From: Halomonas halocynthiae DSM 14573
Lineage (GTDB): Bacteria > Pseudomonadota > Gammaproteobacteria > Pseudomonadales > Halomonadaceae
Length of the DNA stretch: 64,000 nucleotides
Assembly (NCBI RefSeq): GCF_000425725.1
Contig: NZ_AUDZ01000016.1
Coordinates: 62,001 to 126,000, forward strand
Reading direction: 5' to 3'
Shown here: piece after piece, positions 25,734-35,715 of the stretch
Position numbering within the stretch: the first letter of the stretch is position 1
Layout of the letters: every line of letters begins with the position of its first letter
Notes under the pieces: model-generated
What the model was told of the DNA's origin: nothing
Database searches by the model: none
Seen by the model: the letters and a program-made list of their open reading frames with translations, nothing else
Position numbers and translations under genes: made by a program

Positions 25734-28364
25734 ATGTCAGCGCCTCAAGCCACATATCTTGCCGACTATCGTCCTCCTGCTTATCGCGTCACTCATACTG
25801 AATTGGCGTTTGAACTTGACCCCAGTGCTACGCGAGTCAAAGCAGGCCTGCAGCTAGAGCGCCACCCTGAGTATGAGGCAGGTGAATCGCTTTGGTTGGA
25901 TGGCGAGCAATTGAAGCTGCTTTCCTTGGCGATTGATGGGCGAGTGCTGGGCGAGCACGAATACCAACTTAATGAGCAGGGACTGAGCATAGCTAACGTG
26001 CCTGAGCGCTTTCTGCTTGAGACAGAGGTGGAAATATCGCCCGAGGACAATACGGCTCTGGAAGGCCTGTATCGTTCTGGCAGTATGTTCTGTACTCAGT
26101 GCGAGGCGGAAGGGTTTCGTCGCATTACTTTCTACCCTGACCGCCCCGATGTGATGGCGACGTTTTCGACCACAGTGATCGGTGATGCGACCCGCGACCC
26201 AGTGCTGCTTTCTAATGGTAACCCAACTCAGCGCGGCGAGTTAGCGGATGGTAGGCACTTCGTTACTTGGCAAGACCCGCACCCTAAGCCTAGCTACCTG
26301 TTTGCGCTGGTTGCCGGTGACTTACACCGCGTTGAAGACAGCTTTACCACGATGAGCGGGCGCAAGGTGGCGCTTGAAATTTGGGTCGAGAAAGAAAATC
26401 TCGGCAAGACTGATCATGCGATGGTTTCGCTGAAACATGCCATGCGCTGGGATGAACAGACATATGGTCGTGAATATGACCTGGATCTGTTTATGATCGT
26501 AGCGGTCAATGACTTCAATATGGGCGCTATGGAAAACAAAGGGCTCAATATCTTTAACTCAGCGGCAGTGTTGGCTCACCCTGATACGGCGACAGATGCC
26601 GCCTTCCAGCGTGTGGAAAGTATTGTTGCCCATGAGTATTTTCATAACTGGTCGGGTAACCGCGTGACTTGCCGTGACTGGTTCCAGTTGTCGCTTAAGG
26701 AAGGTTTTACGGTTTTTCGTGACCAGTCATTTTCGGCGGATATGAATTCGGCGGCAGTAAAGCGGATTGAGGATGTGTCTTTTTTCCGTACGGCCCAGTT
26801 TGCCGAAGACGCAGGCCCGACTGCGCACCCAGTGCGCCCAGACCATTACATTCAGATTGGCAACTTCTATACGCTGACCATTTATGAGAAAGGCGCTGAA
26901 CTGGTGCGCATGCTGTATCACCTGGCCGGCCCTGAGGCATTCCGTCAGGGCAGCGATTTGTATTTCGCACGTTTTGACGGTCAAGCGGTGACCATTGAAG
27001 ACTTTGTGGATTGCATGGCCGAAGCGTCAGGCCAAGACTTCAGCCAGTTTATGCGCTGGTATGGTCAGGCAGGAACCCCAGAGATTGATGCCCACGGTGA
27101 ATACGACTATGCCAACGCTGAGTACCGTTTGATTTTGCGTCAGCGCACACCGGCGACACCTGGACAGCTCGACAAACAGGCTTTGCATATCCCAATTCGT
27201 CTAGGGCTGGTGGGGAGTAAGTCGGGAAGTGACTTGCCGCTTACACTGGGTGGTCAGTCGCTGGGCAGCGAGTCAGTTATCCACCTGTGTGACGATGAGC
27301 AAACCTTTGTGTTTACTGATGTGCACGAGGCACCGGTGGTATCACTGCTGCGAGGGCAGTCAGCGCCGGTTAAGCTGCACATGCCTTACTCACGAGAGGA
27401 TTTAGCCTTTCTGTTAGTTAATGATAGCGACGATTTTAATCGCTGGGATGCGGGCCAGCGGCTCTCAATGTTGGCGCTGGAGGACCTGATCGCTGCACAC
27501 CGTAATGGCGTGGAAAAAGTCATGGACTCGCGTCTAAGCGATGCGTTTCGTCAATTGCTAGAAGAAGGCAGCGGCGATAAAGCCGTGTTAGCCGAAATGC
27601 TGACCCTGCCCAGTGAGGCTTATATTGCTGAGCAGCAAATACGGGTTGATGTTGATGCCATTCATGCTGCCCGTGAGTTTGTGCGCCAGTCGCTGGCTCG
27701 CGAACTGCGTGATTTATGGCTTGCGGTATATCAAGCCAACCAGAGTGATGAGCCCTATGCACCAACGGCGCAACAGGTGGGGCAGCGTCAACTGAAAAAC
27801 GTCGCGCTTTCTTACTTGATGAGCCAGCCTGACGACGGCGTAGTGGCGCTGGCGCAGCGCCAGTTTGAGGCAGCGGCCAACATGACCGATGTGCGTCATG
27901 CGCTGACCCTGCTCGTGCATGGCGACCATGAAGCTGTTTCTGCCCCAGCGCTCAAGGCATTCGGCCACAAGTGGGCGCATGATCCGTTGGTGATGGATCA
28001 GTGGTTCAATATTCAAGTGACACGCCCCCAGGCTGATGCCTTGGATCGCGTACGTTTCCTGATGGAGCATCCGGCCTTTTCGTTAACCAACCCCAACAAA
28101 GTGCGTGCGCTGATCGGAGGCTTTGCCCAAAACCGGATTAACTTCCATCGCTTGGACGGTGAGGGCTATCGACTGGTGGCCGATGTGGTCATTGAACTGA
28201 ACCGCCTGAATCCAGAAATTGCCGCGCGAATCATCACGCCGCTGACCCGTTGGCAGCGATTTGATGAGACTCGGCAAGCGCTGATGAAGGCTGAGCTGGA
28301 GCGTATTCAGGCGCAGCCGCTGTCAGCTAATGTTTATGAGGTTGTGGAAATGGCGCTGGCCTGA
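25734..28364 (+). CDS. pepN: Aminopeptidase N
   Basis: 876 residues from the ATG at 25734 (TGGAG upstream); an in-frame start 144 bases earlier has no such site and adds an unrelated peptide. It is an M1 zinc metallopeptidase: GAMEN at 264-268 binds the substrate N terminus, HEYFH at 300-304 and E323 bind zinc. Length and C-terminal helical domain match E. coli PepN (870 residues). It removes N-terminal residues from peptides in the cytoplasm. It ends 2 bp from the stop of the convergent antiporter gene. Confidence 0.96.
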   Translation: MSAPQATYLADYRPPAYRVTHTELAFELDPSATRVKAGLQLERHPEYEAGESLWLDGEQLKLLSLAIDGRVLGEHEYQLNEQGLSIANVPERFLLETEVEISPEDNTALEGLYRSGSMFCTQCEAEGFRRITFYPDRPDVMATFSTTVIGDATRDPVLLSNGNPTQRGELADGRHFVTWQDPHPKPSYLFALVAGDLHRVEDSFTTMSGRKVALEIWVEKENLGKTDHAMVSLKHAMRWDEQTYGREYDLDLFMIVAVNDFNMGAMENKGLNIFNSAAVLAHPDTATDAAFQRVESIVAHEYFHNWSGNRVTCRDWFQLSLKEGFTVFRDQSFSADMNSAAVKRIEDVSFFRTAQFAEDAGPTAHPVRPDHYIQIGNFYTLTIYEKGAELVRMLYHLAGPEAFRQGSDLYFARFDGQAVTIEDFVDCMAEASGQDFSQFMRWYGQAGTPEIDAHGEYDYANAEYRLILRQRTPATPGQLDKQALHIPIRLGLVGSKSGSDLPLTLGGQSLGSESVIHLCDDEQTFVFTDVHEAPVVSLLRGQSAPVKLHMPYSREDLAFLLVNDSDDFNRWDAGQRLSMLALEDLIAAHRNGVEKVMDSRLSDAFRQLLEEGSGDKAVLAEMLTLPSEAYIAEQQIRVDVDAIHAAREFVRQSLARELRDLWLAVYQANQSDEPYAPTAQQVGQRQLKNVALSYLMSQPDDGVVALAQRQFEAAANMTDVRHALTLLVHGDHEAVSAPALKAFGHKWAHDPLVMDQWFNIQVTRPQADALDRVRFLMEHPAFSLTNPNKVRALIGGFAQNRINFHRLDGEGYRLVADVVIELNRLNPEIAARIITPLTRWQRFDETRQALMKAELERIQAQPLSANVYEVVEMALA

Positions 28365-28366
28365 CG

Positions 28367-29965
28367 CTAGCCTAGCTGCCGGGTGCGTGAATCTACTCCG
28401 GCGGCTTTGGCTGCACTATCAGCCAGCGAGCGGCCCGCTTCGTCATAAACGTGGTATACCGCATGAGCACCCAGCTCACGGATCGGCTCAACTTCTTCAG
28501 CGTATTCAACAATCGCCGTAATACGCCCCGAAAAGTGGCGTGATCTAAGCTGGCTGATGGCAAATAGGTTTCCCGCGTGGTGTGGCATGGCCAATACCAC
28601 TAGCTGCACACTGGACGACATTAGCAGCTTTTCCCAGAAGTCGGAGTCTACGGCGTCGCCGGCTAGCACATTGAAATCCTGGGCTTTGAGCTTGTCGATG
28701 GTATTGAGGTTGCTGTCGATACCTAACACCTGCATGCCATATTCTTTTTGCAGACGACGGTAAACGCTGCGCCCAATACGGCCCATGCCCAGCACTACTG
28801 CTTCGGCATCGCCGACCTCAATAGGGCGGTCCTCGGGGTTTAGTGTATTGATGTTGGTCGCTGGGAGGTACGGTTCAAAAAGGCGATACAGAAACTCACT
28901 GGCATTATTGAGGACGGCAGAGGCAACAAAGCTGATGGCGACTGTCAGGGATAATACCACCAGCCAGACCTCTGGAAGCCAGCCGCTTTCAACGGCGATA
29001 GCGCCAACAATCAGGCCAAATTCTGAATAGTTGGTAAGGCTCAGCGTTGCCAGCAAGGTTGTGCGATGACGTAGATGAAAGCGCATCAAAATCAACTGGT
29101 AGGTAAGGCTCTTAATTGGCAGCAGCAGGACGAGTAACAGCGCCATGATAAGCAGATCCCAGGTAGGCACAGCGGTTAACCCAAGGCTGAGGAAAAAGCC
29201 TACCAGCAGCAGTTCTTTAAGGCTGAACATTGAGCGCGCCAGCGCTTGGGCTGCGGGGTGGGGCGCCAGTAGCAAGCCAACGAACAGCGCGCCTAAATCG
29301 CCTTTAAGGTCAAGCATCTCGAACAGGGTATAGCCCATAACCAGAGCCATAAGCATGCCAAACAGCACCTGCATTTCACCATGGCCTAGCATGTCGAGCA
29401 GGCGGCGAAGTAGCGGTGCTAGTGGTATTAACAGGAAAATCCCCAGTGCCCACAAGCTCGGTAATTCACCACTCGATGCCGTGAGGAAAATGACCGCAAT
29501 GATGTCTTGCATGATCAAGATACCAATCGCTAGCCGACCATAAGCGGTTTGGGTTTCACTGCGTTTTTCCAATACCTTGAGCACAAACACGGTGCTGGAA
29601 AATGACAGTGCGAACCCCAGCAAGGCCAGTGTGGTCCAACCGGTGCTGGCGAGCATGGGTAACCCGAGCCACTTTAGGGCGGCCAGCATCAGTACCAGTA
29701 AGGTAGTGGATGCGGCCATGTGTAACGAGGTGCTGCCCCAAATATCTCGGCGCATTAACGTGCGTACGTTGAGCTTTAGGCCGATACTGAACAACAGTAA
29801 CGTGACGCCGGTATCAGCAATTAGCTCTAGTAGTGCCGTGGTTTCGTAACCAGCGACACGAAGAGCGAAGCCACCGGCAAGGAACCCGACCAGTGTCGGT
29901 AGGCGACATGCCATGGCTACGAGGCCCCCGACAAAGGCCGCAACAATAAAGGCGGGTTCAATCAT
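28367..29965 (-). CDS. CPA2-family cation/proton antiporter with TrkA-N domain
   Basis: 532 residues from the ATG at 29965, seven bases after AGGA. About twelve membrane helices (residues 1-375) form a Na+/H+-exchanger fold. A Rossmann TrkA-N/RCK domain follows (AVVLGMGRIGRSVYRRLQ near 405-422). The architecture resembles E. coli KefB/KefC and YbaL, with a shorter C-terminal end. It probably moves K+ or Na+ against protons, gated by nucleotides; ion choice is not visible. The gene is convergent with pepN. Confidence 0.9.
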   Translation of the reverse strand: MIEPAFIVAAFVGGLVAMACRLPTLVGFLAGGFALRVAGYETTALLELIADTGVTLLLFSIGLKLNVRTLMRRDIWGSTSLHMAASTTLLVLMLAALKWLGLPMLASTGWTTLALLGFALSFSSTVFVLKVLEKRSETQTAYGRLAIGILIMQDIIAVIFLTASSGELPSLWALGIFLLIPLAPLLRRLLDMLGHGEMQVLFGMLMALVMGYTLFEMLDLKGDLGALFVGLLLAPHPAAQALARSMFSLKELLLVGFFLSLGLTAVPTWDLLIMALLLVLLLPIKSLTYQLILMRFHLRHRTTLLATLSLTNYSEFGLIVGAIAVESGWLPEVWLVVLSLTVAISFVASAVLNNASEFLYRLFEPYLPATNINTLNPEDRPIEVGDAEAVVLGMGRIGRSVYRRLQKEYGMQVLGIDSNLNTIDKLKAQDFNVLAGDAVDSDFWEKLLMSSSVQLVVLAMPHHAGNLFAISQLRSRHFSGRITAIVEYAEEVEPIRELGAHAVYHVYDEAGRSLADSAAKAAGVDSRTRQLG

Positions 29966-30101
29966 TAGCAATTCCTGTTAGTGCTTCGTGGCATGACGAC
30001 GTATTGTAGGCAGGTGAAGGGACAGATGGCACGTTTGCGTGAACAGATTGCCTTATTCACATTGGACGTAACGCTCCGAGGGCGGCGGTAAGGAATGTTT
30101 A

Positions 30102-31025
30102 ATGGCGAGACTGATTCTCAACGGTAAAGCTGCGCGCCGCTTTGCGCTACGCTCAGCGATCAGTAACTGTCGTAAAGAAGGCTTTTCTCTGGATGTGCGT
30201 ATTACGCACAGTGCAGAAGATGCGGCACACTTTGCTGAGCAAGCTGGTCAAGACGGGATTGAGCGAGTGATTGCTGGTGGGGGGGATGGCACGGTTCATC
30301 AGGTCGTGAATGGGTTGATGCGCGTTCCCGCTAAGCAGCGTCCGACGCTGGGTATATTGCCGTTAGGTACGGCCAACGATTTGGCGCGTTCGCTGAGCTT
30401 GCCCATGTCATCCTATCGCGCCCTGATAGCCGCCTTAACTCTGAGCGCGCGCCCAATCGATATCCCGTCGATGGATAACCGGTACTTCATCAATATGGCA
30501 ACGGGAGGCTTCGGAGCCGAGATCACCTCAAGTACACCCAAAAGCCTTAAGCGTTTGCTGGGCGGTGGCGCTTACTCTTTGATTGGTGCGTTGCGCGCCT
30601 GGCAGTATCGTCCTTACCCAGGGCGTTTGGAGTGGGAAAACGGTGAACACGATGGCAACCTGTTTGTGCTGGCGATGGGTAACGGCATTAGTGCGGGAGG
30701 AGGACTGCGCTTAACCCCTGATGCTAAGCTTGATGATGGCCTGTTAGATGTGCTCGCGGTAAGAGATGTGGCGTCACTGCGTGATATGTGGGGTATGCGC
30801 CGTGAGCTGCAGAGCCGCCCACAAAAAGGCACCTATGTTGAAACGTTTCGTAGTGCTTGGCTCAGTTTTGAAAGCGATGAAACCATGCCGTTAACGTTGG
30901 ACGGGGAGCCCTGCTGGAAAGATGGCTTCAAGGTTAAAATGAACCCGCTGGCGTTGTCGCTTGTTGCACCATTACATAGCCCGTTGATTAAGGCTCGTCA
31001 TGTTGCAACGTCGTCTAGCGCTTAG
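30102..31025 (+). CDS. yegS: YegS-type lipid kinase
   Basis: 307 residues of the diacylglycerol-kinase catalytic family. GGGDGTVHQVVNG (about 65-77) is the nucleotide-binding motif; LGTANDLARSL and TGGFGAEIT follow, as in YegS. The C-terminal beta domain ends at the family's usual length. It phosphorylates a lipid, shown as phosphatidylglycerol in vitro for E. coli YegS. AAGGAATGTTTA precedes the ATG. Confidence 0.92.
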   Translation: MARLILNGKAARRFALRSAISNCRKEGFSLDVRITHSAEDAAHFAEQAGQDGIERVIAGGGDGTVHQVVNGLMRVPAKQRPTLGILPLGTANDLARSLSLPMSSYRALIAALTLSARPIDIPSMDNRYFINMATGGFGAEITSSTPKSLKRLLGGGAYSLIGALRAWQYRPYPGRLEWENGEHDGNLFVLAMGNGISAGGGLRLTPDAKLDDGLLDVLAVRDVASLRDMWGMRRELQSRPQKGTYVETFRSAWLSFESDETMPLTLDGEPCWKDGFKVKMNPLALSLVAPLHSPLIKARHVATSSSA

Positions 31026-31102
31026 CATGGAACGTCTTGCTTGGCTTAGGGTCAATGAATGTCTGAATCTGTGAGAAATACTGGGTGAAAGAGGAGTCGT
31101 TG

Positions 31103-31714
31103 ATGCGTTTTCGTTGTTTGGCGGTGCTCATGCTGGCTGTTGGTCTGATCAGTTCGGCTGAGTTGCTGGCACAGTCTAGTGAAGGCCTGTCTCGAGAGAG
31201 TCAAGCTAGAGAGAGTCAGCCCCTTGAAAATCAGCCTCGGGAGAGTCGGGCTGATGACGGTCAGGACGCAGAAGAGCAGGGTAATGAGCAGGAGGGAGAG
31301 TTTTCGTCCAGTGTTACCCCACCAGGGCAACAGGCTCAGACGCCTGATGCTGGTGCTGCAGCTGATGACTTGCCTGAGTCGACGTTTGGCACGGCCCTGG
31401 AGTCCAATAAAGGGGCAGATGAAGTCATTCAGGAAACTGAGCGACAGTTTGAAGCCGCTCAGCGCGAGTTGGAGCAACGCTTTCGCGAGGTTGAGCAAGA
31501 AAGCCCAGTAGAACCCAGTGCAGAGTCTCAAGATATTGAAGATATTTTGCGGCCAAGCTCAGACCCTAAGGTGCGAGCTGCCCTGGAAGAAACTGAAAGG
31601 CGCTTTGAAGAGGCTAGTCGTCAGATTGAATCAAGCTTCAAGGAAGCTGAGCGTGATGTGCCCGAAGAGGTGCGTGAGGCGCGATCGTCAGCTCGAGAGC
31701 AGAAAGAAAAGTAG
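31103..31714 (+). CDS. Glu/Gln-rich secreted protein, unknown
   Basis: 203 residues from the ATG at 31103 (GAGGAG upstream); a GTG at 31085 is in frame but covers that site. A signal peptide (about 1-25, ending ELLAQS) is followed by a Ser/Arg/Glu/Gln-rich region with imperfect repeats (ESQARESQ, LENQPRES). From about 115 a highly charged, probably coiled-coil helix carries two similar segments, ETERQFEAAQRELEQRF and ETERRFEEASRQIESSF. I do not recognise a family. Envelope location is likely. Confidence 0.7.
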   Translation: MRFRCLAVLMLAVGLISSAELLAQSSEGLSRESQARESQPLENQPRESRADDGQDAEEQGNEQEGEFSSSVTPPGQQAQTPDAGAAADDLPESTFGTALESNKGADEVIQETERQFEAAQRELEQRFREVEQESPVEPSAESQDIEDILRPSSDPKVRAALEETERRFEEASRQIESSFKEAERDVPEEVREARSSAREQKEK

Positions 31715-31754
31715 CGCAAGTAGTGGATAACGTAGCCAACAGCAAGTGAGTAGA

Positions 31755-31785
31755 AACAAAAAAGGCCTGCCAGCGGGCAGGCCTT
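31755..31785 (-). terminator. Rho-independent terminator of the cold-shock gene
   Basis: AAGGCCTGCC (31762-31771) pairs exactly with GGCAGGCCTT (31776-31785). Read on the minus strand the hairpin is followed by TTTTTTGTTT, so it ends the csp transcript. On the plus strand it lacks a T-run but may still help end the gene at 31103-31714. Confidence 0.88.
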
Positions 31786-31871
31786 CTGCTACAGCAAGAA
31801 ACAGCTGCGGTTATGCCGCTGTTTTCAAGCGTCGGATCACGGCCAAAGGCCTTGATCGCGCTGTGTCAGGT

Positions 31872-32075
31872 TTATTCAGGCCGAACGTTGGAAGCCTGAA
31901 GACCTTTTTTGCCCTGAGTGACGTCGAAAGATACTTTCTGTCCGTCCTGCAGAGACTTGAAGCCTTCAGCCTGAACCTCGGAGAAGTGCACAAAGAGGTC
32001 ATCGCCGCCATCGTCTGGAGAGATGAAGCCGAAGCCTTTCGTGTCGTTGAACCACTTGACGGTGCCAGTTGCCAT
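31872..32075 (-). CDS. Cold-shock protein (CspA family)
   Basis: 67 residues forming a single OB-fold cold-shock domain. RNP1 (KGFGFI) and RNP2 (LFVHF) are both present. It binds single-stranded RNA and DNA and acts as an RNA chaperone. Downstream is a strong terminator; upstream lies a predicted promoter that would give a leader of about 126 bases, as for cold-inducible csp genes. Whether this copy is cold-induced or constitutive cannot be told from the coding part. Confidence 0.96.
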   Translation of the reverse strand: MATGTVKWFNDTKGFGFISPDDGGDDLFVHFSEVQAEGFKSLQDGQKVSFDVTQGKKGLQASNVRPE

Positions 32076-32207
32076 TTCTCGATTTCCTTAACTAACTAAA
32101 TATTGATGCTAGGGCGGCAGGTCGTGAATAACCTTGCCATAGACCCGAGTTTGCCTGAGAAAGATAAGCAGGCTGTTCACATGATGCATGTCGGTCGATA
32201 GAGCCGA

Positions 32208-32236
32208 AATGCAGTGAGCAATGCTAAGCTTGTCAA
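32208..32236 (-). promoter_or_regulatory. Predicted csp promoter and leader (32076-32385 intergenic)
   Basis: On the minus strand TTGACA (32236-32231) is followed, after 17 bases, by TGCATT (32213-32208), a weak -10. Transcription from there would make a leader of about 126 bases before the csp ATG. The whole 310-bp gap between csp and the divergent TM2 gene has no gene; GGCAGGC/GCCTGCC near 32333-32354 is a short hairpin close to the TM2 start. Confidence 0.5.
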
Positions 32237-32385
32237 CTCAAGCTGCGCCTGGTTGCAACAGCGGTACTGCGCCAAGACGTTCACGCGTACACACTGTGTT
32301 AACCATTTGCAGGATTCACTGTAGCATAAACAGGCAGGCCGTCCAGCGCCTGCCATACAACCCAGGATACTCTTGAGATAAATTC

Positions 32386-32802
32386 ATGAACCAGACGACG
32401 CTCTCTCCATCTAGCACCCATAACATGCTGATTGGTTACCTGCTTTGGATATTCGGTTTTCTGGGGGCGCATCGCTTCTATTATGGAAAGCCTGTGACCG
32501 GAACAATTTGGTTCTTTACGCTTGGTTTGCTGGGCATCGGTTGGCTGATTGATCTTTTTCTGATTCCTGGCATGGACCGTGAGGCGGATCTACGCTTTCG
32601 CGCAGGGCCGATTGACTACACGGTAGCTTGGTTGCTGTTAACCTTTTTGGGGATATTTGGTCTGCATCGCTTCTATATGGGCAAATGGATCAGTGGGTTG
32701 ATCTATTTGCTGACAGTGGGGTTGTTCGGGCTAGGTATCCTCTATGATTTCTGGACATTAAATGAACAGATCTCACTTAAACATGCTGAGCAGAAAGGCT
32801 GA
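32386..32802 (+). CDS. Membrane protein with two TM2 domains
   Basis: 138 residues made of two similar halves. Each has the TM2 pattern: GFLGAHRFYYGKPVTGTIW, then GLLGIGWLIDLFLIPG in the first; GIFGLHRFYMGKWISGLIY, then GLFGLGILYDFWTL in the second. Four membrane helices are expected. The role of bacterial TM2 proteins is unknown. The gene is 9 bp upstream of the LysE-type gene and probably co-transcribed. Confidence 0.88.
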   Translation: MNQTTLSPSSTHNMLIGYLLWIFGFLGAHRFYYGKPVTGTIWFFTLGLLGIGWLIDLFLIPGMDREADLRFRAGPIDYTVAWLLLTFLGIFGLHRFYMGKWISGLIYLLTVGLFGLGILYDFWTLNEQISLKHAEQKG

Positions 32803-32811
32803 GGCAGGGTG

Positions 32812-33456
32812 ATGGGTGATACTCACCTCTGGTCATTTTTAATTGCGATTACGTTGCTAAGTGTGACGCCGGGAGTTGATACCTTACTGGTAATTCGCAA
32901 CACGACTCGTGGTGGCGTGGGTGAGGGCATCATGACCAGCCTTGGGATTTGTTTAGGGCTGTTTGTGCATGCAACCATATCGGCACTGGGTATCTCTTTG
33001 ATTTTGCTTCAGTCAGCTTGGGTGTTTTCCGCACTCAAGCTGGCTGGTGCTGGTTACTTGGTGTGGCTTGGGTTGAATAGTCTGCAAGCGGCGAGAGCGG
33101 GGTATCAGCTGCCGGTAGCTGCGGTAACAGGCAGTTCGGCAGTCAGTGTTTCGGCGTGGCGTGCGCTGCGAGAAGGGTTGCTATGCAATGTACTGAACCC
33201 TAAGACAATCATCTTTTATATGGCGTTTTTGCCTCAGTTTATCGCGCCAGGAGAGGCTGCCTTGAGTCAGTCGCTGTGGCTTGCTGGAATACATTTCGTC
33301 ATTGCCAATGGGTGGCAAATTGGTGTGGCAGTTATGGTAGGACGTGCCGGCCAGTGGCTGGGAAAGCGTAGCGTGGCGCGCTGGCTCAATGGGGTGACTG
33401 GGAGCGTACTGGTGCTGCTGGGAGTGAAGCTGGCACTGACACGTCAGTCGATGTAA
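32812..33456 (+). CDS. LysE/RhtB-family exporter
   Basis: 214 residues from the ATG at 32812 (a GTG one codon earlier is also possible). The motif SVTPGVDTLLVIRNTTRGG near 18-36 and NPKTIIFYMAFLPQF near 128-142 are characteristic. Six membrane helices are expected. Family members export amino acids such as lysine, threonine or homoserine lactone; the substrate is not visible. Confidence 0.9.
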   Translation: MGDTHLWSFLIAITLLSVTPGVDTLLVIRNTTRGGVGEGIMTSLGICLGLFVHATISALGISLILLQSAWVFSALKLAGAGYLVWLGLNSLQAARAGYQLPVAAVTGSSAVSVSAWRALREGLLCNVLNPKTIIFYMAFLPQFIAPGEAALSQSLWLAGIHFVIANGWQIGVAVMVGRAGQWLGKRSVARWLNGVTGSVLVLLGVKLALTRQSM

Positions 33457-33501
33457 CGCCATATTCCGCTATTCGCGGTATAGCAGAGCGCGCTGACTAA
33501 T

Positions 33502-33544
33502 ACTGCCCCAGCCCTGTTTTCCTCAGGAAGCGCTGGGGCAGTTT
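33502..33544. terminator. Terminator between LysE gene and slt
   Basis: ACTGCCCCAGC (33502-33512) pairs with GCTGGGGCAGT (33532-33542), with an inner CCTG/CAGG stem, and is followed by TT. It lies between the convergent LysE and slt genes and can serve both. Confidence 0.8.
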
Positions 33545-33593
33545 GCGTAGTTGAAGGCGGTTAACTGACGCGCGTTTATCTCGATGGCTGGTA

Positions 33594-35549
33594 TTAGCGG
33601 CGCATCAATGAAGGTCCATAGTCAGCCTGACGCTCGGCAGGTGTGAGTAGAGAGACACCTTGTGTGCTGCCGTTATTGGCCAGGCTTTCAAAGATGACAC
33701 GGTACGCCAGCACGGCCTGCACATAGTCTCGCGTTTCACGGAATGGAATGCTCTCAACGAAGAGATCAAACTCACCGTTACTGGTGGCGAGCCAGCGGTC
33801 AACGCGGCCCGGCCCTGCATTGTAAGACGCGGTTGCTGCTAAGCGGTTGTTATCGTAGCGGTTGAGCATGTCGTGTAAATAAGTGCTGCCGAAGCGAATA
33901 TTCAAGGCTGGGTCGAGTATCCCGTAAGGTCCTGGGTCTGCGATGCCCAGTTGGCGGCTAAGTTGAGTGGCAGTGCCTGGCATTAGCTGCATCAAGCCAC
34001 GAGCCCCTGCGGGCGAGAGTGCCTCGGGATTGTAGGCACTCTCGCGGCGCGCAATGGCCATTAGCAGATAAGGGTCGACGCCGGTGGTGTGCCCCCAGTT
34101 CATAAAATCATCACGGTAGGCTTCAGGGAAGCGCCACGGCAGGGCATCCCACTGTTTGGCAGCAATGGTGGTTTGCACTAAGCGTGCGGGCCAGCCGCGC
34201 TGTAACGCATAATCGGCCATGCCGCGAGCTAACTCAGGGTCTAGCTGAGCGGCCGCACCATACCATTCGCTATTCGCCAGCCCCGGCTCGTTAATGCGCA
34301 AGAGTGCTTCCGCGCGAATCACTGGTGGTAGGGCCGCCACTTGGCGCTGCAGGTCTTTGCTAACCGTGGTGTCGGACAGATTCAGTGCATAGGGCTGCTC
34401 TAGACGATCCGCCGCCGCAAAAGCGAAAAATTCACGCTGTGTTGCGGCGTTAGCGTAAGCCTGCTGGGCTTCGCTGCTGTTGCCCAGCTGCTCTAGTGCG
34501 CGGCCTTTCCAATATTGCCAGCGTGCATCGTTGGCAGCGTCGGCTGGAAGTCGGTTGGCCCAGGTGAGCACGCCATGCCAATCGCGTTCACGTAAGGCGG
34601 TACGAATGCGCAGCTCAAGTAAGGTTTCGCTGTTCAGTGCGGGTAAAACGCTGTCAACCCAGGCGTACTGCGACTCGATATCGCGAGCCAGAATGTAGTA
34701 GGCAAGGTCATGCTCAATAGCGCGTTTGCGTTCGCCTGATATAGCCGCATTGGGTGCCCAGCGCTGCCAGGCGGCTAACGCTGCGGTTGTATTGGCACGT
34801 GTTGCTCTATGCATAATGGCGGAATACAGCGCGCCGTTTCCGCTGCAGTTGCTACCCACGCAAGCAGGTAGCTGGGCTGGCAAGTGTGGAGGCGTCTCGG
34901 CACTGTGCAATGTTGCTAGGCCCGAACTCCACTTGCTGTCTAACTGTTTTCCCAAATAGCCGACTAGGCCTGGGTTGTCATCACGCCAAGCTAGCGTAAG
35001 CCGCTCCCAGCTTTCGTTTGGGCCGATGGCACCTCGTGATTGCAGGATGCTAAACAAGGTGTCGCAAGCAGGCGGCTGAGATTGGCCGCTATGCCACAAT
35101 TCTCGTCCGCCCATGGCGGCAGCGTTGGGTGAGTTCTTGAGTTGTGCGGTGAAATAGTGGCAGCGGTTTTCCGCTCCGTTGGGCTCACCGTCAGCCACCA
35201 TTAAGATGTCGTCATAACGTCTGGCATCGCCATAGGCTGAAATGGCTTCTCCACGGATCCAGCCCGCCAGTGGCGAATCATGATAGCGGCTGGTGAAGCT
35301 GACAATGTCATCTGCCGAAATATTAGGAAGCTGTCGCTTGAGCAAGTGATATTCCACATAGCCTTCAAGTGGATGACCGGCAATGGCGCTATGGTCGATA
35401 GCACTCCAGTCACCGGCGCGTGCTGATGCTAGCGCTTGACGTAGCGCGCTATCGTCGTTGGCATGCAGTGATGAAGAAAGCCAAGGCGTGCTGATGCACA
35501 GTAATAAAGCCGGCAGGCGGCGCGATAAGGAGCGGATTGGCCAGTGCAT
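33594..35549 (-). CDS. slt: Soluble lytic murein transglycosylase
   Basis: 651 residues from the ATG at 35549; an earlier in-frame start adds 14 residues before the signal peptide. A signal peptide (LPALLLCISTPWLSSSLHAN) sends it to the periplasm. A long alpha-superhelical part (about 30-450) precedes the SLT domain, with the catalytic Glu in AIARRESAYNPEALSP and GLMQLMPGTA after it. E. coli Slt70 is of similar size. It cleaves peptidoglycan to 1,6-anhydro-muropeptides. Confidence 0.94.
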   Translation of the reverse strand: MHWPIRSLSRRLPALLLCISTPWLSSSLHANDDSALRQALASARAGDWSAIDHSAIAGHPLEGYVEYHLLKRQLPNISADDIVSFTSRYHDSPLAGWIRGEAISAYGDARRYDDILMVADGEPNGAENRCHYFTAQLKNSPNAAAMGGRELWHSGQSQPPACDTLFSILQSRGAIGPNESWERLTLAWRDDNPGLVGYLGKQLDSKWSSGLATLHSAETPPHLPAQLPACVGSNCSGNGALYSAIMHRATRANTTAALAAWQRWAPNAAISGERKRAIEHDLAYYILARDIESQYAWVDSVLPALNSETLLELRIRTALRERDWHGVLTWANRLPADAANDARWQYWKGRALEQLGNSSEAQQAYANAATQREFFAFAAADRLEQPYALNLSDTTVSKDLQRQVAALPPVIRAEALLRINEPGLANSEWYGAAAQLDPELARGMADYALQRGWPARLVQTTIAAKQWDALPWRFPEAYRDDFMNWGHTTGVDPYLLMAIARRESAYNPEALSPAGARGLMQLMPGTATQLSRQLGIADPGPYGILDPALNIRFGSTYLHDMLNRYDNNRLAATASYNAGPGRVDRWLATSNGEFDLFVESIPFRETRDYVQAVLAYRVIFESLANNGSTQGVSLLTPAERQADYGPSLMRR

Positions 35550-35715
35550 GGGGCATCTCTTAATTAGGGTAAGCGTGGTGCGGGAAAGCAAAGGTTGAAA
35601 TCGCTATGGTTAACCTGCTTGCCCTGACTTAAGGGTGCCCCAATAACGGCAAAGTAGCCAGCCAATATGACAACCATTCTGCTAACCATGCGGGGAGAAA
35701 AGGAGTCTTTACCCT

